A stretch of DNA of 64,000 bases from Desulfobacterales bacterium. Its GTDB lineage: Bacteria; Desulfobacterota; Desulfobacteria; Desulfobacterales; SpSt-501. The stretch lies in NCBI GenBank assembly GCA_030834695.1, contig JAUQXK010000094.1:1-64000 (forward strand), given 5' to 3'. Shown here piece after piece: positions 15,368 to 23,799 of the stretch (the stretch's first letter is position 1; the number at the start of each line of letters is the position of its first letter). Under the pieces are notes generated by a model. The model did not search any database and was not told where the DNA came from. It worked only from the letters and a program-made list of their open reading frames with translations. The position numbers and the translations under genes are program-made.

Positions 15368-15775
15368 TTAAGCCGGTCGGTTTTCGATCAGCCCAAAGCT
15401 CTTCAAATAGCCCAGCAGCTTGCCCTTGTCGATCGGTTTTACCAGATAGCCGTCGCACAGCTCGCGAAACGCCCCGAACACGTTCTTCGCATCTCCCAAT
15501 GCGGTGGTCATGAGGATCTTCACGCCGTTGCCCGGCAGTACGCCGGCGCTCTCTTCGAGGACCCGGATTTCTCTCAGCGCCGCTTGACCGTCCATCTCCG
15601 GCATCATGATGTCCAGGCAGATCAGGTCGAAGGGCTGTCTTTTCAGCGCCGCCCGTTTGAACGCCTCGACCGCATCGCGGCCGTTGGCGACGCTGTGAAT
15701 GCTGCCATGCGGCGCCAGCAGGTTTTGAAGCAGCAGCCGGCTGGTCAGGTCATCCTCAGCAATTAATGCCTTCAT
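15368..15775 (-). CDS. Single-domain response regulator (CheY-like receiver)
   Basis: A 135-residue lone receiver: AEDD acidic pocket, phospho-Asp in ICLDIMMPEMDG, LMTTAL switch region and LVKPIDKGKLL. It is first in a minus-strand operon ahead of the Cache/HisKA_2 kinase, with the stop codon immediately adjoining the kinase ATG. It is a close paralog of the receiver at 9754-10152, including the C-terminal FGLIEN/FGLVEN motif, so the two may share partners or compete for phosphate. Confidence 0.92.
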   Translation of the reverse strand: MKALIAEDDLTSRLLLQNLLAPHGSIHSVANGRDAVEAFKRAALKRQPFDLICLDIMMPEMDGQAALREIRVLEESAGVLPGNGVKILMTTALGDAKNVFGAFRELCDGYLVKPIDKGKLLGYLKSFGLIENRPA

Positions 15776-15794
15776 GCGATCGGATCTCCAGTTG

Positions 15795-15818
15795 AATTAT
15801 AGGAATTATCTTATAATT
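15795..15818 (-). promoter_or_regulatory. Candidate promoter/inverted repeat upstream of the receiver-kinase operon
   Basis: An AT-rich stretch unlike its surroundings lies just upstream of the receiver gene. It contains a perfect TATAAT read on the minus strand (15801-15796) and an inverted repeat AATTATA-N10-TATAATT spanning 15795-15818. No good -35 is visible at 17 bases, so this could be an activator-dependent promoter or a regulator site. Nothing else is seen in the 212-base gap up to the LysE gene. Confidence 0.35.
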
Positions 15819-15987
15819 ACCTTCGCTAATTTCCTACAATAGCTCTCACTAATTCTTACAGAAAACAGGTCGAGTTTCAACAGCTTTCACTCGAGTTTGT
15901 TCGATGATTTGATGTCGCAGGCGGTGCGGAAAGCGGCGGATGGGGCGGGCGGCCGATGCGAGCAGCGTAAGCCTCGGAAAACGTAAC

Positions 15988-16623
15988 TCAAGCGGAATAC
16001 AATCCGATCCGAGTCAACCCGTCTCTGAAAAAGATCAGCGCATAGATGATGAGCATAAGGCCGAGGGTGCGCATGATCCAGATGTATACGCCGCTGCTCA
16101 AAAAGGCGCGAGACCCGTTGACGAGCCGGGCCAGCAGCATTTTGGACCCTACGATGCAGAATAAGAAGGCGGCCATGAAAGTCGATGCATGGAGCCATGA
16201 CCGGTCCAAAGCGCTCAGAAGGATGGGGGTGCCGACACCGATCCAGAAGACATAGGGATTGGGGTTTAGGAAGTTCGCGGTGACACCCCTGAGCAGCGAC
16301 CGCGCTGCCGGCTGTCCGACTTGAACGGCGGCCTCGCGGTACCTCAGGCTGCCGATTCCCAGACGGAGCAGGAAGGCGCCGCCGAGCAGGGCGACCACTC
16401 CGAACGCCGCCGGGTAGGCGGACAACCGGCCGAGAAGCAGTACCGCCAGGGCGATGATCGGCAGGTCGGTGAGCACCGGGGCCAGCGAAACCCTTACACC
16501 GGCGCGCAGCCCGTAGCTCAGTGTTTCGGAAATCACCAAGACCGTAAGCGGCCCCGGTGAAAAACCGGCTGCCAGTCCCAGCACCGTGCCCTTGCTCAAG
16601 GCGTCGAAAAGGTGGACGTCCAT
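15988..16623 (-). CDS. LysE/RhtB-family amino acid exporter
   Basis: A 211-residue inner-membrane protein with about six hydrophobic helices. The N-terminal GFSPGPLTVLVISETLSYG matches the conserved start of LysE/RhtB exporters, and NFLNPNPYVFWIGVGTP is the family's second signature (NPK-like loop). The family exports amino acids or analogues with proton motive force; the substrate cannot be inferred. It follows the ZIP transporter gene with a 12-base gap, so the two probably form one transcript, though no functional link is obvious. Confidence 0.9.
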   Translation of the reverse strand: MDVHLFDALSKGTVLGLAAGFSPGPLTVLVISETLSYGLRAGVRVSLAPVLTDLPIIALAVLLLGRLSAYPAAFGVVALLGGAFLLRLGIGSLRYREAAVQVGQPAARSLLRGVTANFLNPNPYVFWIGVGTPILLSALDRSWLHASTFMAAFLFCIVGSKMLLARLVNGSRAFLSSGVYIWIMRTLGLMLIIYALIFFRDGLTRIGLYSA

Positions 16624-16635
16624 GCCGAAAAATGC

Positions 16636-17451
16636 CTATCCCAGCGCCACGTCGAGGGTCATCATGACGGCGAACCCCAGCATGACGCCCACGGTGGAAA
16701 AATCGCTGTGCTCTCCTTCTCGCGCCGAAGGGATCAACTCTTCGGCAACGACATAGATCATGGCGCCGGCGGCGAACGCAAGCGCATAGGGTAAAATGGG
16801 CTTCATCAGCACCACGGCCATGGCGCCGGCGACTCCGGACAGCGGTTCGACCATTCCCGAAAGCTGACCGTACCAGAAGCTCCTCCGACGGGACAACCCC
16901 TCGCGTCGCAGGGGGACCGAAACCGCCGCACCCTCCGGGAAGTTCTGGATCCCGATGCCGAGCGCCAGCGCCATGGCGCCGGCCAGCGAGGCGGACGGGA
17001 TGTCGGCGGCGAGGGCACCGAAGGCGACGCCCACGGCCAGCCCCTCGGGGATGTTGTGGATGGTGATGGCCAGTACCAGCAGAATGCTGCGACGCCAGGT
17101 CGTGCTGACGCCCTCGGCGGATTCCGTCGGCATGCCACGGTGCAGGTGGGGCAGGATGCGATCGACCAGCCAGATAAACAGGCCGCCGGCCAAAAACCCG
17201 GCGGCGGCCGGCACCCACGCGGGCCCCCCGTGTTCTTCGGCCATCTCGATGGCCGGCGCCAGCAGCGACCAGTAGCTGGCCGCGATCATGACGCCGGCCG
17301 CGAACCCGAGCATGCCGTCCAGCACCCGGCGGTTGATGGTCTTGAAGAAGAAAACCAGGCCGGCGCCCAGAGCGGTCAAAAACCAGGTGAAAAGCGTTCC
17401 GCAGAAAGCCTGGCCTACGGGACTCAACGCTGTGAATCCTTCTATCAGCAT
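16636..17451 (-). CDS. ZIP-family divalent metal transporter (GufA-like)
   Basis: A 271-residue membrane protein with about eight helices. The metal-site helices carry [15 protein letters not shown] and [14 protein letters not shown], the hallmark of the ZIP family GufA subgroup, which imports zinc or other divalent cations. A histidine in [10 protein letters not shown] lies in the cytoplasmic loop before helix IV, as in many ZIPs. It is the first gene of a two-gene minus-strand unit with the LysE exporter. No Zur-type operator was recognised upstream. Confidence 0.92.
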   Translation of the reverse strand: MLIEGFTALSPVGQAFCGTLFTWFLTALGAGLVFFFKTINRRVLDGMLGFAAGVMIAASYWSLLAPAIEMAEEHGGPAWVPAAAGFLAGGLFIWLVDRILPHLHRGMPTESAEGVSTTWRRSILLVLAITIHNIPEGLAVGVAFGALAADIPSASLAGAMALALGIGIQNFPEGAAVSVPLRREGLSRRRSFWYGQLSGMVEPLSGVAGAMAVVLMKPILPYALAFAAGAMIYVVAEELIPSAREGEHSDFSTVGVMLGFAVMMTLDVALG

Positions 17452-17559
17452 TTGGCGTGTACCCTTTCCTATGGAGGGCCGGAGATTGAATCGGAAATCT
17501 CATCCCGAGAAATGTTCAACCACCTGTCGGCATTAAAAATACGATGACTCTGGACACGC

Positions 17560-17937
17560 TCAGCGCATCGCCGATCTGGTTGCGACAGTCGGTTTGGGCC
17601 ACTGCCGAATAACCTGCAAAAGCCTCCGCACCCATGCGCATTCGCATTGAGCCGGGCAGGCTGCGAGTTGTGATTTTTTCAGGCAGTACCCCGGGCAGTC
17701 CTCCTGCCCGGTCCGGCGCTCTTTGAAAACGGGTCCGAAATACATGTCTTTGAAGAGGCCGGCACGGATGGCCAAAGTCGTATTGCAGACGGTGTGGTTG
17801 AAGAGGAACAGGCCGAGGGCGACTTCCTCGAAGTCGACCTGGTAGCCGACGAGGACGAGTTGGTCATCCGACAGGAATGTCTCGCGGGATGGCCAGTCTT
17901 TCGAACAAAACGGGCATGTCTTGAATGGTTCGTTCAT
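17560..17937 (-). CDS. Cysteine-rich conserved hypothetical protein
   Basis: A 125-residue soluble protein of unknown function. It starts MNEPFKTCPFCSKDW, so a CxxC pair opens it, and later cysteines occur in EDCPGYCLKK and ACPAQCECAW, suggesting a zinc- or redox-bound fold. The middle (VGYQVDFEEVALGLFLFNHT) reads like a compact domain. The start at 17937 is chosen for its CxxC opening and an AAGG-containing site upstream; an ATG at 17982 would add 15 residues. I recall similar short proteins in other deltaproteobacteria, but I cannot name a characterised family. Confidence 0.7.
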   Translation of the reverse strand: MNEPFKTCPFCSKDWPSRETFLSDDQLVLVGYQVDFEEVALGLFLFNHTVCNTTLAIRAGLFKDMYFGPVFKERRTGQEDCPGYCLKKSQLAACPAQCECAWVRRLLQVIRQWPKPTVATRSAMR

Positions 17938-18090
17938 CCAATTGGGACCTTGTGGAGAGGCTGCGGTGCCGTGGCTGATCACGATACCTAATCGTTAAAC
18001 ATATTACACTTGACTTGGGGATGCAAACGTCCTTTTCGACGGTTGGCCATTATGGATGAACTCGCAAAAAGTCTGAAAAAGCCGTTTTTT

Positions 18091-18193
18091 GTCATTTCGG
18101 CGAAACCCGGAATCAAGCATTTGCAAGCAGTTGGAAATCCTTTGGACTCCGGCGCCCGCCCTGGATCCGATCCGGGGTTCGCCGGAATGACGA
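18091..18193. repeat. Second copy of the dispersed GTCAT-CCGG palindromic repeat
   Basis: It begins GTCATTTCGGCGAAACCCGG and ends GGTTCGCCGGAATGACGAC, so the ends are inverted copies of each other, with an inner CGCCCTGGATCC/GGATCCGATCCGGGG region. It sits in the 438-base gap between the hypothetical protein and the cold-shock gene, next to the latter's promoter. It shares end motifs with the clusters at 1022-1280 and 59845-59990. Confidence 0.7.
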
Positions 18194-18219
18194 CTTTTTA
18201 CGGGCCCATCATTATTAGC

Positions 18220-18248
18220 TTGATTCCTTCCAAAATAAGAACTAATCT
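18220..18248 (+). promoter_or_regulatory. Candidate sigma-70 promoter of the cold-shock gene
   Basis: TTGATT (18220-18225) and TAATCT (18243-18248) are separated by exactly 17 bases, a plausible housekeeping promoter. Transcription from here would give a leader of about 120 bases before the cold-shock ATG. Long structured leaders are known for cspA-type genes and make translation temperature-responsive. Confidence 0.45.
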
Positions 18249-18375
18249 ATTGTCAATCGCTAAAGGACCGTTCTTGATTGACGGGCCGGTTTCGCTTTGA
18301 AGGTTCGTTTCGTTCATCTGCCTGACAACCTCCAAATTGAGACCCTGAGAACAAATGAGAAAGGAGGATGCCACC

Positions 18376-18576
18376 ATGGCGGATGGAACTGTAAAGTGGT
18401 TCAACAGCAGCAAAGGCTATGGGTTCATTGCCCAAGAAAATGGCCCGGATGTTTTCGTTCATCACTCAGGGATCAATGCATCGGGTTACAAGAGCCTTAA
18501 CGAAGGCGACAAAGTTACCTTCGACATTCAGCAGGGCCCCAAAGGCCCGTCGGCTGTCAACGTCACTGTGAAGTAG
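18376..18576 (+). CDS. Cold-shock protein (CspA family)
   Basis: A 66-residue single cold-shock domain that binds single-stranded RNA/DNA and acts as an RNA chaperone. RNP1 is KGYGFIAQ and RNP2 is DVFVHHSGI; the opening [13 protein letters not shown] is invariant in the family. The ATG at 18376 is preceded by a near-perfect AAGGAGGA site at 18361-18368. An upstream in-frame ATG would include the Shine-Dalgarno and is rejected. A candidate promoter lies about 130 bases upstream and a strong terminator immediately downstream, so the gene is monocistronic. Confidence 0.96.
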   Translation: MADGTVKWFNSSKGYGFIAQENGPDVFVHHSGINASGYKSLNEGDKVTFDIQQGPKGPSAVNVTVK

Positions 18577-18595
18577 CAGTTCGTTGGATCCAAGC

Positions 18596-18632
18596 GGGGC
18601 ATTCCTTCTCATGGAGAGGGGATGCCCCTTTT
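18596..18632 (+). terminator. Rho-independent terminator after the cold-shock gene
   Basis: GGGGCATTCC at 18596-18605 pairs with GGGATGCCCC (ending near 18628) across a loop of about ten bases, followed by a T-rich TTTTGGTTTTG. It starts 19 bases after the cold-shock stop. Confidence 0.85.
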
Positions 18633-18671
18633 GGTTTTGTCAACTGCAAAACGAGTCAGAGAGGTGATCCA

Positions 18672-18869
18672 TTGGCCAGAACCAACTTTCAATTCACGAA
18701 ACGGCAGAAAGAGTTGGAGCGCAAGCGGAAGACGGAGGAGAAGCGGCAACGCAAACTCGAAAAAAAGGGTGGGGCGGCCGAAACGGCGTCGGACGAGCTT
18801 CAACCTTCATCCGGCGAGGAAAATAAAAATCCCGCGGCCGATCCGGCCGAAGAGAAGAACAACCCGTGA
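18672..18869 (+). CDS. Small highly charged protein of unknown function
   Basis: A 65-residue Lys/Arg/Glu-rich protein with no hydrophobic core. The first 30 residues ([20 protein letters not shown]) should form a charged helix, and the tail is acidic and proline-rich. It uses a TTG start at 18672 preceded by GAGAGGTGA. The final codons overlap the next gene's GTG start by four bases (GTGA), indicating translational coupling to the ATC-hydrolase-family protein. I do not recognise a function; nucleic-acid or ribosome binding is possible from charge alone. Confidence 0.65.
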   Translation: MARTNFQFTKRQKELERKRKTEEKRQRKLEKKGGAAETASDELQPSSGEENKNPAADPAEEKNNP

Positions 18870-19378
18870 ACCTGACCCGAGGCCCCGGGACGAAGGAACC
18901 TCGGCCGGATCATCTCAACCAGCTGATCGGCGTATTAACCCGGCGGGAAGTCGAGGCGCGGCTGCTCGCCCCTCTTGTGGCGGCCCTGGGTGTTGAATTC
19001 GGCGAGGCGCGGGTGGCGCGCGTGATCCGGGAGGCCATCGTTTCGATCGCTCGCGCGCAGGGGGCTGAACTGGCACGGGCCATGGGCGGCTGCTCGCTTT
19101 CGAAATTTCGGGAATCCCTCGTGCACTGGACCCGGGGCGATGCGCTGGAGGTCGAGGTGGTCGAGGAGAGGGAAAGAATTTTCGCCTTCAACGTCACCCG
19201 TTGCCGCTATGCCGAGATGTACCGGGACCTGGGCATTCCGCAGCTCGGCCCCATCCTGTCCTGCGCGCGGGATTTTGCGCTGATCGAGGGCTTCAACCCT
19301 TCGATCCGCCTGAGTCGGACGCAGACGCTGATGGAGGGGGCGCCGTTTTGCGATTTCCGCTATCGGGTTGAGCCATAA
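18866..19378 (+). CDS. L-2-amino-thiazoline-4-carboxylic acid hydrolase family protein
   Basis: A 170-residue protein. The C-terminal half carries the pattern I associate with the ATC hydrolase family: [53 protein letters not shown]. In Pseudomonas that enzyme opens the thiazoline ring en route to cysteine, but most members in anaerobes are uncharacterised, so the reaction here is open. Conserved cysteines lie in TRCRY, LSCARD and FCDFRY. The GTG start overlaps the stop of the small charged protein, so the two are coupled. A hairpin at 19448-19487 terminates it. Confidence 0.82.
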   Translation: MNLTRGPGTKEPRPDHLNQLIGVLTRREVEARLLAPLVAALGVEFGEARVARVIREAIVSIARAQGAELARAMGGCSLSKFRESLVHWTRGDALEVEVVEERERIFAFNVTRCRYAEMYRDLGIPQLGPILSCARDFALIEGFNPSIRLSRTQTLMEGAPFCDFRYRVEP

Positions 19379-19447
19379 ATGGATGCCTCGTCTCAAGGCC
19401 GTGCGATGAAATCTGAGGATGAGTGATTGCCGCGCAACGGCACGATG

Positions 19448-19487
19448 AAAACCTGGCGGGCCTTCCCCTTGCCGGTTTTGCGTTTTT
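19448..19487. terminator. Bidirectional terminator between convergent genes
   Basis: AAAACCTGGC (19448-19457) pairs with GCCGGTTTT (19471-19479) around a GGGCCTTCCCCTT loop, followed on the + strand by GCGTTTTT. On the minus strand the A-run of the left arm supplies a short T-stretch. It closes both the ATC-hydrolase gene (+) and the long catabolic cluster (-). Confidence 0.7.
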
Positions 19488-19662
19488 ATCGGGAGATCCG
19501 GTAGGTGCCGTCCAGGCGTTCCACCATCCGGTCATAGCGGCGCTCCAGGTCCGCGAGCGCCGCCTCGAACTCGGCTTCGCTCCAGCCATCGGATCGCCGC
19601 CGCTGCTCCAGGAAGCCGCGCTCGTTTTCGTACCAACGCTCCGGGTCGAAGTTATAGGTCAC
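19486..19662 (-). CDS. 58-residue conserved-looking small protein at the end of the catabolic cluster
   Basis: Reading the minus strand from a GTG at 19662 gives a 58-residue acidic/basic protein. It starts [20 protein letters not shown], continues through a predicted helix ([20 protein letters not shown]) and ends LDGTYRISR. The GTG overlaps the stop of the DapA-family gene by four bases (GTGA), the arrangement seen between several genes of this cluster. Aromatic and charged residues are well distributed, unlike a shadow frame. No function is recognised; a small helical accessory subunit or regulator is possible. It is the last gene before the terminator. Confidence 0.72.
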   Translation of the reverse strand: MTYNFDPERWYENERGFLEQRRRSDGWSEAEFEAALADLERRYDRMVERLDGTYRISR

Positions 19663-20552
19663 AGTGCTCCGACGGCAGCCAGCGCCCGCCGGACTTCTTC
19701 AATGCCGTCCGGGGACAGCGGCGCCTGAGGCGGCAGGGGAGCGCCCACGGCGTAGCCCTGAAGCTCCAGTCCCCCCTTGATGCAGGCCGCGAGGTTGTGC
19801 TTGGCGAAGGCCTGGTTCAGGGCCCACAGCCGCCGCTGCAGGTCCATGGCGGCCGCCCAGGACCCGGCTCGGCAGAGGTTGTAAAGCTCCACGCTCTGCC
19901 GCGGAACCAGGCAGGCCGGGCCGGCCATCCAGCCGACTCCGCCGATCAGCATCACACAGGCCGGAATATGCGCAGAGGCAGAGAAAACCTTCATCCGGTC
20001 GCCCACCCGGTTGATGATCGACAGCAGCCGGCCCGTGTTGGCGGAGGCGTCCTTGAGGTAGCCGATGTTCGGGATGCGGCTCAACCGGTCGATGACGGGC
20101 AGGCTCAAATCCGAGCGTTGAAAGTTCGGGTTGGTGTAGAGCACCACCGGAACCGACACGGCTTCGGCCACTGCGCGGAAGTAGGCAAACACGCCATCGT
20201 CGGAAACGGGGAAATAGGATTCGAGGATGGCGAGGATCCCGTTGCAGCCGAGACGCTCGAACTCGCGGGCCTGCGCGACGGCATCGGCGATGGTGGTCGA
20301 GGCGACCCCGGCGACCACCGGGACCCGGCCGGCGGCCGTATGGATCACGATTTCCACGATCCGCCGGCGCTGCGTCCAGGAGAGATAGGCGAACTCCCCG
20401 GTCGAGCCCAGCGGCGTCAGGCCATGCACTCCTGCCCGGATGAGATCCTCGCAGAGCCGCGCCAGAACTTCCGCCCTGATTTCGCCGGAACCATCAACCG
20501 GGGAGACGAGATACGGAAAGACACCATGAAAATCAACGGCCGTCAATGTCAA
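19659..20552 (-). CDS. Dihydrodipicolinate synthase/N-acetylneuraminate lyase (DapA) family protein
   Basis: A 297-residue class I aldolase-type TIM barrel. Family motifs are [25 protein letters not shown] (Tyr that relays protons) and the Schiff-base Lys in [11 protein letters not shown]. Members condense or split pyruvate with an aldehyde or keto acid, or act as dehydratases, so this is more likely a catabolic 2-keto acid aldolase than the lysine-biosynthetic enzyme, given its neighbours. It overlaps the upstream flavoprotein gene by four bases and is coupled to the 58-residue gene after it. Confidence 0.88.
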   Translation of the reverse strand: MTLTAVDFHGVFPYLVSPVDGSGEIRAEVLARLCEDLIRAGVHGLTPLGSTGEFAYLSWTQRRRIVEIVIHTAAGRVPVVAGVASTTIADAVAQAREFERLGCNGILAILESYFPVSDDGVFAYFRAVAEAVSVPVVLYTNPNFQRSDLSLPVIDRLSRIPNIGYLKDASANTGRLLSIINRVGDRMKVFSASAHIPACVMLIGGVGWMAGPACLVPRQSVELYNLCRAGSWAAAMDLQRRLWALNQAFAKHNLAACIKGGLELQGYAVGAPLPPQAPLSPDGIEEVRRALAAVGAL

Positions 20553-22204
20553 CCTCGCTTTCCGATCGGCGGTCGCGACGAGTTGCCGCCGGACCCGGCG
20601 GGCGTTGATCCGTCGCTTTTGGTTGCCGGCTCAAACTGCCAGACGTTTTCACCGCTGGGGGCCAAGCGGATCTGAAGGTGCCCGCGCCATTCTGCATCGT
20701 TCTGATCCGGGAAGTCTTCCCTGAAATGGGCTCCCCGGCTCTCTCGGCGTTTTGATGCGGCCTCCAGGATGACGGCCGCCACTGTTGCAGCGGAGCGAAG
20801 CTCGATCAGATCGAGCAGCTGGTTGCCGCTCAGCTCGGATGACGGAACAGAGGCTTCCTGCTGAATGTCTTTCACGGCATCCCGTGCCCGGGAGAGCCCC
20901 TTTTCCGCTCGGATAATTCCGCCGTCCTCCCACATGATCCGCCGGAGGCGTTCCTTGAGCTCGGCTCCGACAGGCGTGCCGATGGTCCATTTGCGGGCGC
21001 GGTCCGCCAGAGCAGGGATTAAGGCCTGCCGATCTTCATGTTTCGAACGACTGGCCCAGGCGGCCGCTGCGCTGCCGGCCCTGGCCCCGAAGACCAGCGT
21101 CTCGCTCAATGCATTTCCTCCCATCCGGTTGGCGCCGTGCAACCCGCCAACCGCCTCGCCGGCGGCAAAGAGCCCCGGCACCGAGGTGGCTCCGACGGCA
21201 TCGATCCGCACACCGCCCATGGTGTGATGGGCCGCCGGCGCCACGCGCAGAGGATGGTCGGCCGCTCCATGGCGCTTGCAGAGGAACCCTTGCATGGAGG
21301 CGCCGAAAGGGTCGATCCGCCAATCCTCTGCGGACAGGCCGCGCAGGTCCAGCCAGACATGGCTGCCGTTCCGGTAGACCTCTTTGAAAAGCGCCTGAGC
21401 CAGGCGGTCTCTGGCCCGCTCGCCGGCCGGCCGTTCCGTAATTGCGTATTTTTGATAAATATCTTCCCCGTCGTCATTGAGGAGCGGGCCGCGGTCGGCC
21501 ATGCGCGGCGGAATGACGAGCGGCGGCGCGCCCGGTTCGGACAGACAAAGCGGATAAAACTGGACGAATTCCATGTCCTGCAGCGCGGCCCCCGCTTCCA
21601 AGGCCAGGCGGTAGCCATCGCCGAGGATCCGGCCGGGGTTGTCGGTGCGCAGATACAGGCCGGCCGCACCGCCCGTTGCGATGATCACGGCCCCGGCCGT
21701 GAGGGCGACCCATCGGCCCGACGATTTCTCATAGGCACTGAGCCCGGCGACGCCGTCGCGAAATATAATATCCGTGACCAGCAGGTGGCCCCAATAGCGG
21801 GTGCCGAGCGTCTGGTTCCGGTGCAAGAGGCAATTCACGATTGCTTCGCCGAACACCGGCGGGCGGCCCTGGGCATAAAGATACCCGTCGATGAGGTCGG
21901 CCTGGATCCCCCAGCGCACGAGTTCATTCAGCCGAAGGGGCGCCTCTCCGACGAGGATGTCGACGAGCCCGCTGTCATTCAGCCCGCGGCCGGCCGTCAG
22001 GGTACGCTGCCGATGGGCGTCGGGTTGGTCGGCGACGGCGCTGCCGGCCATGACCCCGCCGCTGAACCAGGTGCAGGTCGATTTGCCGGGACTGCCCTTC
22101 GAAACCACACAGACCGAAAGCCCGGCCTCCGCCACCGACACGGCTGCACGTAAACCGGCCGCGCCACTTCCGATCACGATCACATCGAATGAAGCATGTT
22201 CCAT
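20549..22204 (-). CDS. FAD-dependent oxidoreductase, fumarate reductase/L-aspartate oxidase flavoprotein family
   Basis: The 551-residue flavoprotein has the N-terminal dinucleotide motif [21 protein letters not shown], a capping domain, and the late FAD motif [20 protein letters not shown]. The catalytic region [12 protein letters not shown] resembles the HYTMGG of fumarate reductase and L-aspartate oxidase. The segment that usually carries the covalent-FAD His (SHTxxAQGG) reads [13 protein letters not shown], so FAD is probably noncovalent. It has its own C-terminal helical domain and no adjacent iron-sulfur or membrane subunit. It lies between fumarase beta and a DapA-family lyase. It could act as a soluble fumarate reductase-like, aspartate-oxidase-like or other alpha,beta-desaturating enzyme. 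Confidence 0.85.
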   Translation of the reverse strand: MEHASFDVIVIGSGAAGLRAAVSVAEAGLSVCVVSKGSPGKSTCTWFSGGVMAGSAVADQPDAHRQRTLTAGRGLNDSGLVDILVGEAPLRLNELVRWGIQADLIDGYLYAQGRPPVFGEAIVNCLLHRNQTLGTRYWGHLLVTDIIFRDGVAGLSAYEKSSGRWVALTAGAVIIATGGAAGLYLRTDNPGRILGDGYRLALEAGAALQDMEFVQFYPLCLSEPGAPPLVIPPRMADRGPLLNDDGEDIYQKYAITERPAGERARDRLAQALFKEVYRNGSHVWLDLRGLSAEDWRIDPFGASMQGFLCKRHGAADHPLRVAPAAHHTMGGVRIDAVGATSVPGLFAAGEAVGGLHGANRMGGNALSETLVFGARAGSAAAAWASRSKHEDRQALIPALADRARKWTIGTPVGAELKERLRRIMWEDGGIIRAEKGLSRARDAVKDIQQEASVPSSELSGNQLLDLIELRSAATVAAVILEAASKRRESRGAHFREDFPDQNDAEWRGHLQIRLAPSGENVWQFEPATKSDGSTPAGSGGNSSRPPIGKRG

Positions 22205-22208
22205 TGGA

Positions 22209-22766
22209 CTACCCCCTGCGGTATTTCAGCCGGCCCTCGCGGTAAAGGTCGTTGCCGTGGGCATCGACGACGACGATCGCCGGGAATGCCTCTACCTCGA
22301 GCCGGCGAATGGCCTCCGTGCCCAAATCCTCGTAGGCGACGACCTCGGCGCGTTGGATGGTTTTGGATATCAGTGCCCCGGCTCCGCCGGTGGCGGCAAA
22401 GTAGACGGCCTTGTGGCGCTTCATGGCCTCGATGACCGCATCCCCGCGGAGGCCTTTGCCGATCATCCCCTTCAGCCCTCGCTCGATCAGAATCGGAGCA
22501 TACGGGTCCATGCGGTAGGATGTGGTCGGCCCGGCGGCACCGATCGGCATGCCGGGTTTCGGCGGAGTCGGCCCGACGTAATAGATGATCTGCCCGTCCA
22601 ACTCCACCGGGAGGGGGCGGTTTTCGCGGATCTGCTCCACGAGACGCTGGTGCGCTGCGTCGCGCGCAGAGTAGATGATCCCGCTGATGAGAACCCGGTC
22701 GCCGGCCGCGAGCCGGACGACGGTATCGTCGGAAAGGGGAGGGCGGATGCGGATGCTTTCGGACAT
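22209..22766 (-). CDS. Class I fumarase/tartrate dehydratase-type hydro-lyase, beta subunit
   Basis: A 185-residue protein matching the swivelling C-terminal domain of Fe-S hydro-lyases: LAAGDRVLISGIIYSARDAA, IYYVGPTPPKPG, GAAGPTTSYRMDPY, GMIGKG and the late AFPAIVVVDAHGNDLY. With the alpha subunit upstream it should form a two-subunit class I fumarase (fumarate to malate). Relatives hydrate tartrate or mesaconate, so fumarase, mesaconase or tartrate dehydratase remain possible. A 127-base gap containing no recognisable gene separates it from alpha, and the flavoprotein gene follows after four bases. Confidence 0.9.
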   Translation of the reverse strand: MSESIRIRPPLSDDTVVRLAAGDRVLISGIIYSARDAAHQRLVEQIRENRPLPVELDGQIIYYVGPTPPKPGMPIGAAGPTTSYRMDPYAPILIERGLKGMIGKGLRGDAVIEAMKRHKAVYFAATGGAGALISKTIQRAEVVAYEDLGTEAIRRLEVEAFPAIVVVDAHGNDLYREGRLKYRRG

Positions 22767-22893
22767 CGGCCGATTCCTCGCACGTTAAGGAGGTTTATTT
22801 CAAAATCCCCCTGGCCCGCCTGGTTAAAGGAGGAAACACAAGGCAGAGGAGAGGTTCTGATCGATAGGCCGGCGCGGACGCCATACGCTCCCT

Positions 22894-23739
22894 TTAAATG
22901 ACAGCCTCCTTGTGCCGGGCGCAGTGGCATTGCAGGTTGACCGCTACGGGAATGCTGGCGATATGGGTCGGGTAGGTTTCGACATGAACATCCAGGGCCG
23001 TGATCCGGCCGCCCAGCCCCTGGGGGCCGATTCCCAGGTTGTTGATATCTTCGAGCAACTCCAACTCCAATCGGGCGACCGCCGGGTCCGGGTGGCGGCG
23101 GCCGAGATCGCGGAGGAGCGATTGTTTGGAAAGCAAGGCCGCTTTTTCCATCGTTCCACCGATGCCGACACCGACCACCACCGGCGGACACGGATTGGGG
23201 CCGGCGGCGTCGACGCGTCCCACCACGAATTTTTTGATGCCCTCGATTCCGTGCGACGGCGGGAACAGGGCTACTTGGCTCATGTTTTCGCTCCCGAACC
23301 CCTTCGGCGCCAGCGCCACCTTGACGCGGTCGCCGCGCACCAGGCGCGTGTGAATGACGGCGGGCGTGTTGTCGCCGAAGTTTTTCCGGGTCAGCGGGTC
23401 CAGCGTGGAGGCGCGCAGACAGCCGTCCCGATACCCCTGGCGCACGCCCTCGTTGACCGCCGCTTCGAGATCGCCTCCGGTCAGATGCACGTCCTGGCCG
23501 ATTTCCAGAAAAACCACGACCACCCCCGTGTCCTGGCACAGGGGGATGCCTTCGGTCCGGGCAATTTCGGCATTGCGCAGCAGTTGTCGGAAAATATCCC
23601 GGCCGACCGGCGATTCTTCGACGGCCAGCGACGCTTCCAGCGCCGCCACGGCATCGTCGCCGAGAATAGTGTTGGCTTCGATGCAGAGGCGGCGCACGAC
23701 TTCGGTGATTTTTGCGACAGGTATCTCACGCACGTCCAT
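22894..23739 (-). CDS. Class I fumarase/tartrate dehydratase-type hydro-lyase, alpha subunit
   Basis: The 281-residue catalytic subunit carries the [4Fe-4S] cluster. Candidate ligands are the cysteines in PLCQDTGVVVVF, AGPNPCPPVVVGVGIGG and NLQCHCARHKEA. Substrate-loop motifs include NFGDNTPAVIH and APKGFGSENMSQ. Together with the beta subunit it hydrates fumarate or an analogue; the O2-labile cluster fits an anaerobe. The start at 23739 (MDVREIPVAKITEVV) matches family length and has GGCGGG upstream; an in-frame ATG at 23769 adds ten residues. It follows the Fe-ADH gene in the same strand run. Confidence 0.91.
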   Translation of the reverse strand: MDVREIPVAKITEVVRRLCIEANTILGDDAVAALEASLAVEESPVGRDIFRQLLRNAEIARTEGIPLCQDTGVVVVFLEIGQDVHLTGGDLEAAVNEGVRQGYRDGCLRASTLDPLTRKNFGDNTPAVIHTRLVRGDRVKVALAPKGFGSENMSQVALFPPSHGIEGIKKFVVGRVDAAGPNPCPPVVVGVGIGGTMEKAALLSKQSLLRDLGRRHPDPAVARLELELLEDINNLGIGPQGLGGRITALDVHVETYPTHIASIPVAVNLQCHCARHKEAVI

Positions 23740-23799
23740 ACACCCGCCTGGGTCGATAGGAGTCGTCATTTTGAGTCAATGGCCGCGATGGGGCCTGGC

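Noticed and set aside
15887-17503. 538-codon minus-strand frame across the LysE and ZIP genes
   Set aside because: It runs in another frame of the same strand; both real genes show full family motifs, while this frame is Arg/Gly/His-rich.
18010-18300. Small + strand open frame upstream of the cold-shock gene
   Set aside because: Its middle (AKPGIKHLQAVGNP, then GSDPGFAGMT) is a translation of the dispersed palindromic repeat.
19659-20552. Lysine-biosynthetic DapA
   Set aside because: The Schiff-base region YLKDAS and the catabolic neighbours argue for a generic keto-acid lyase; no other lysine genes are present.
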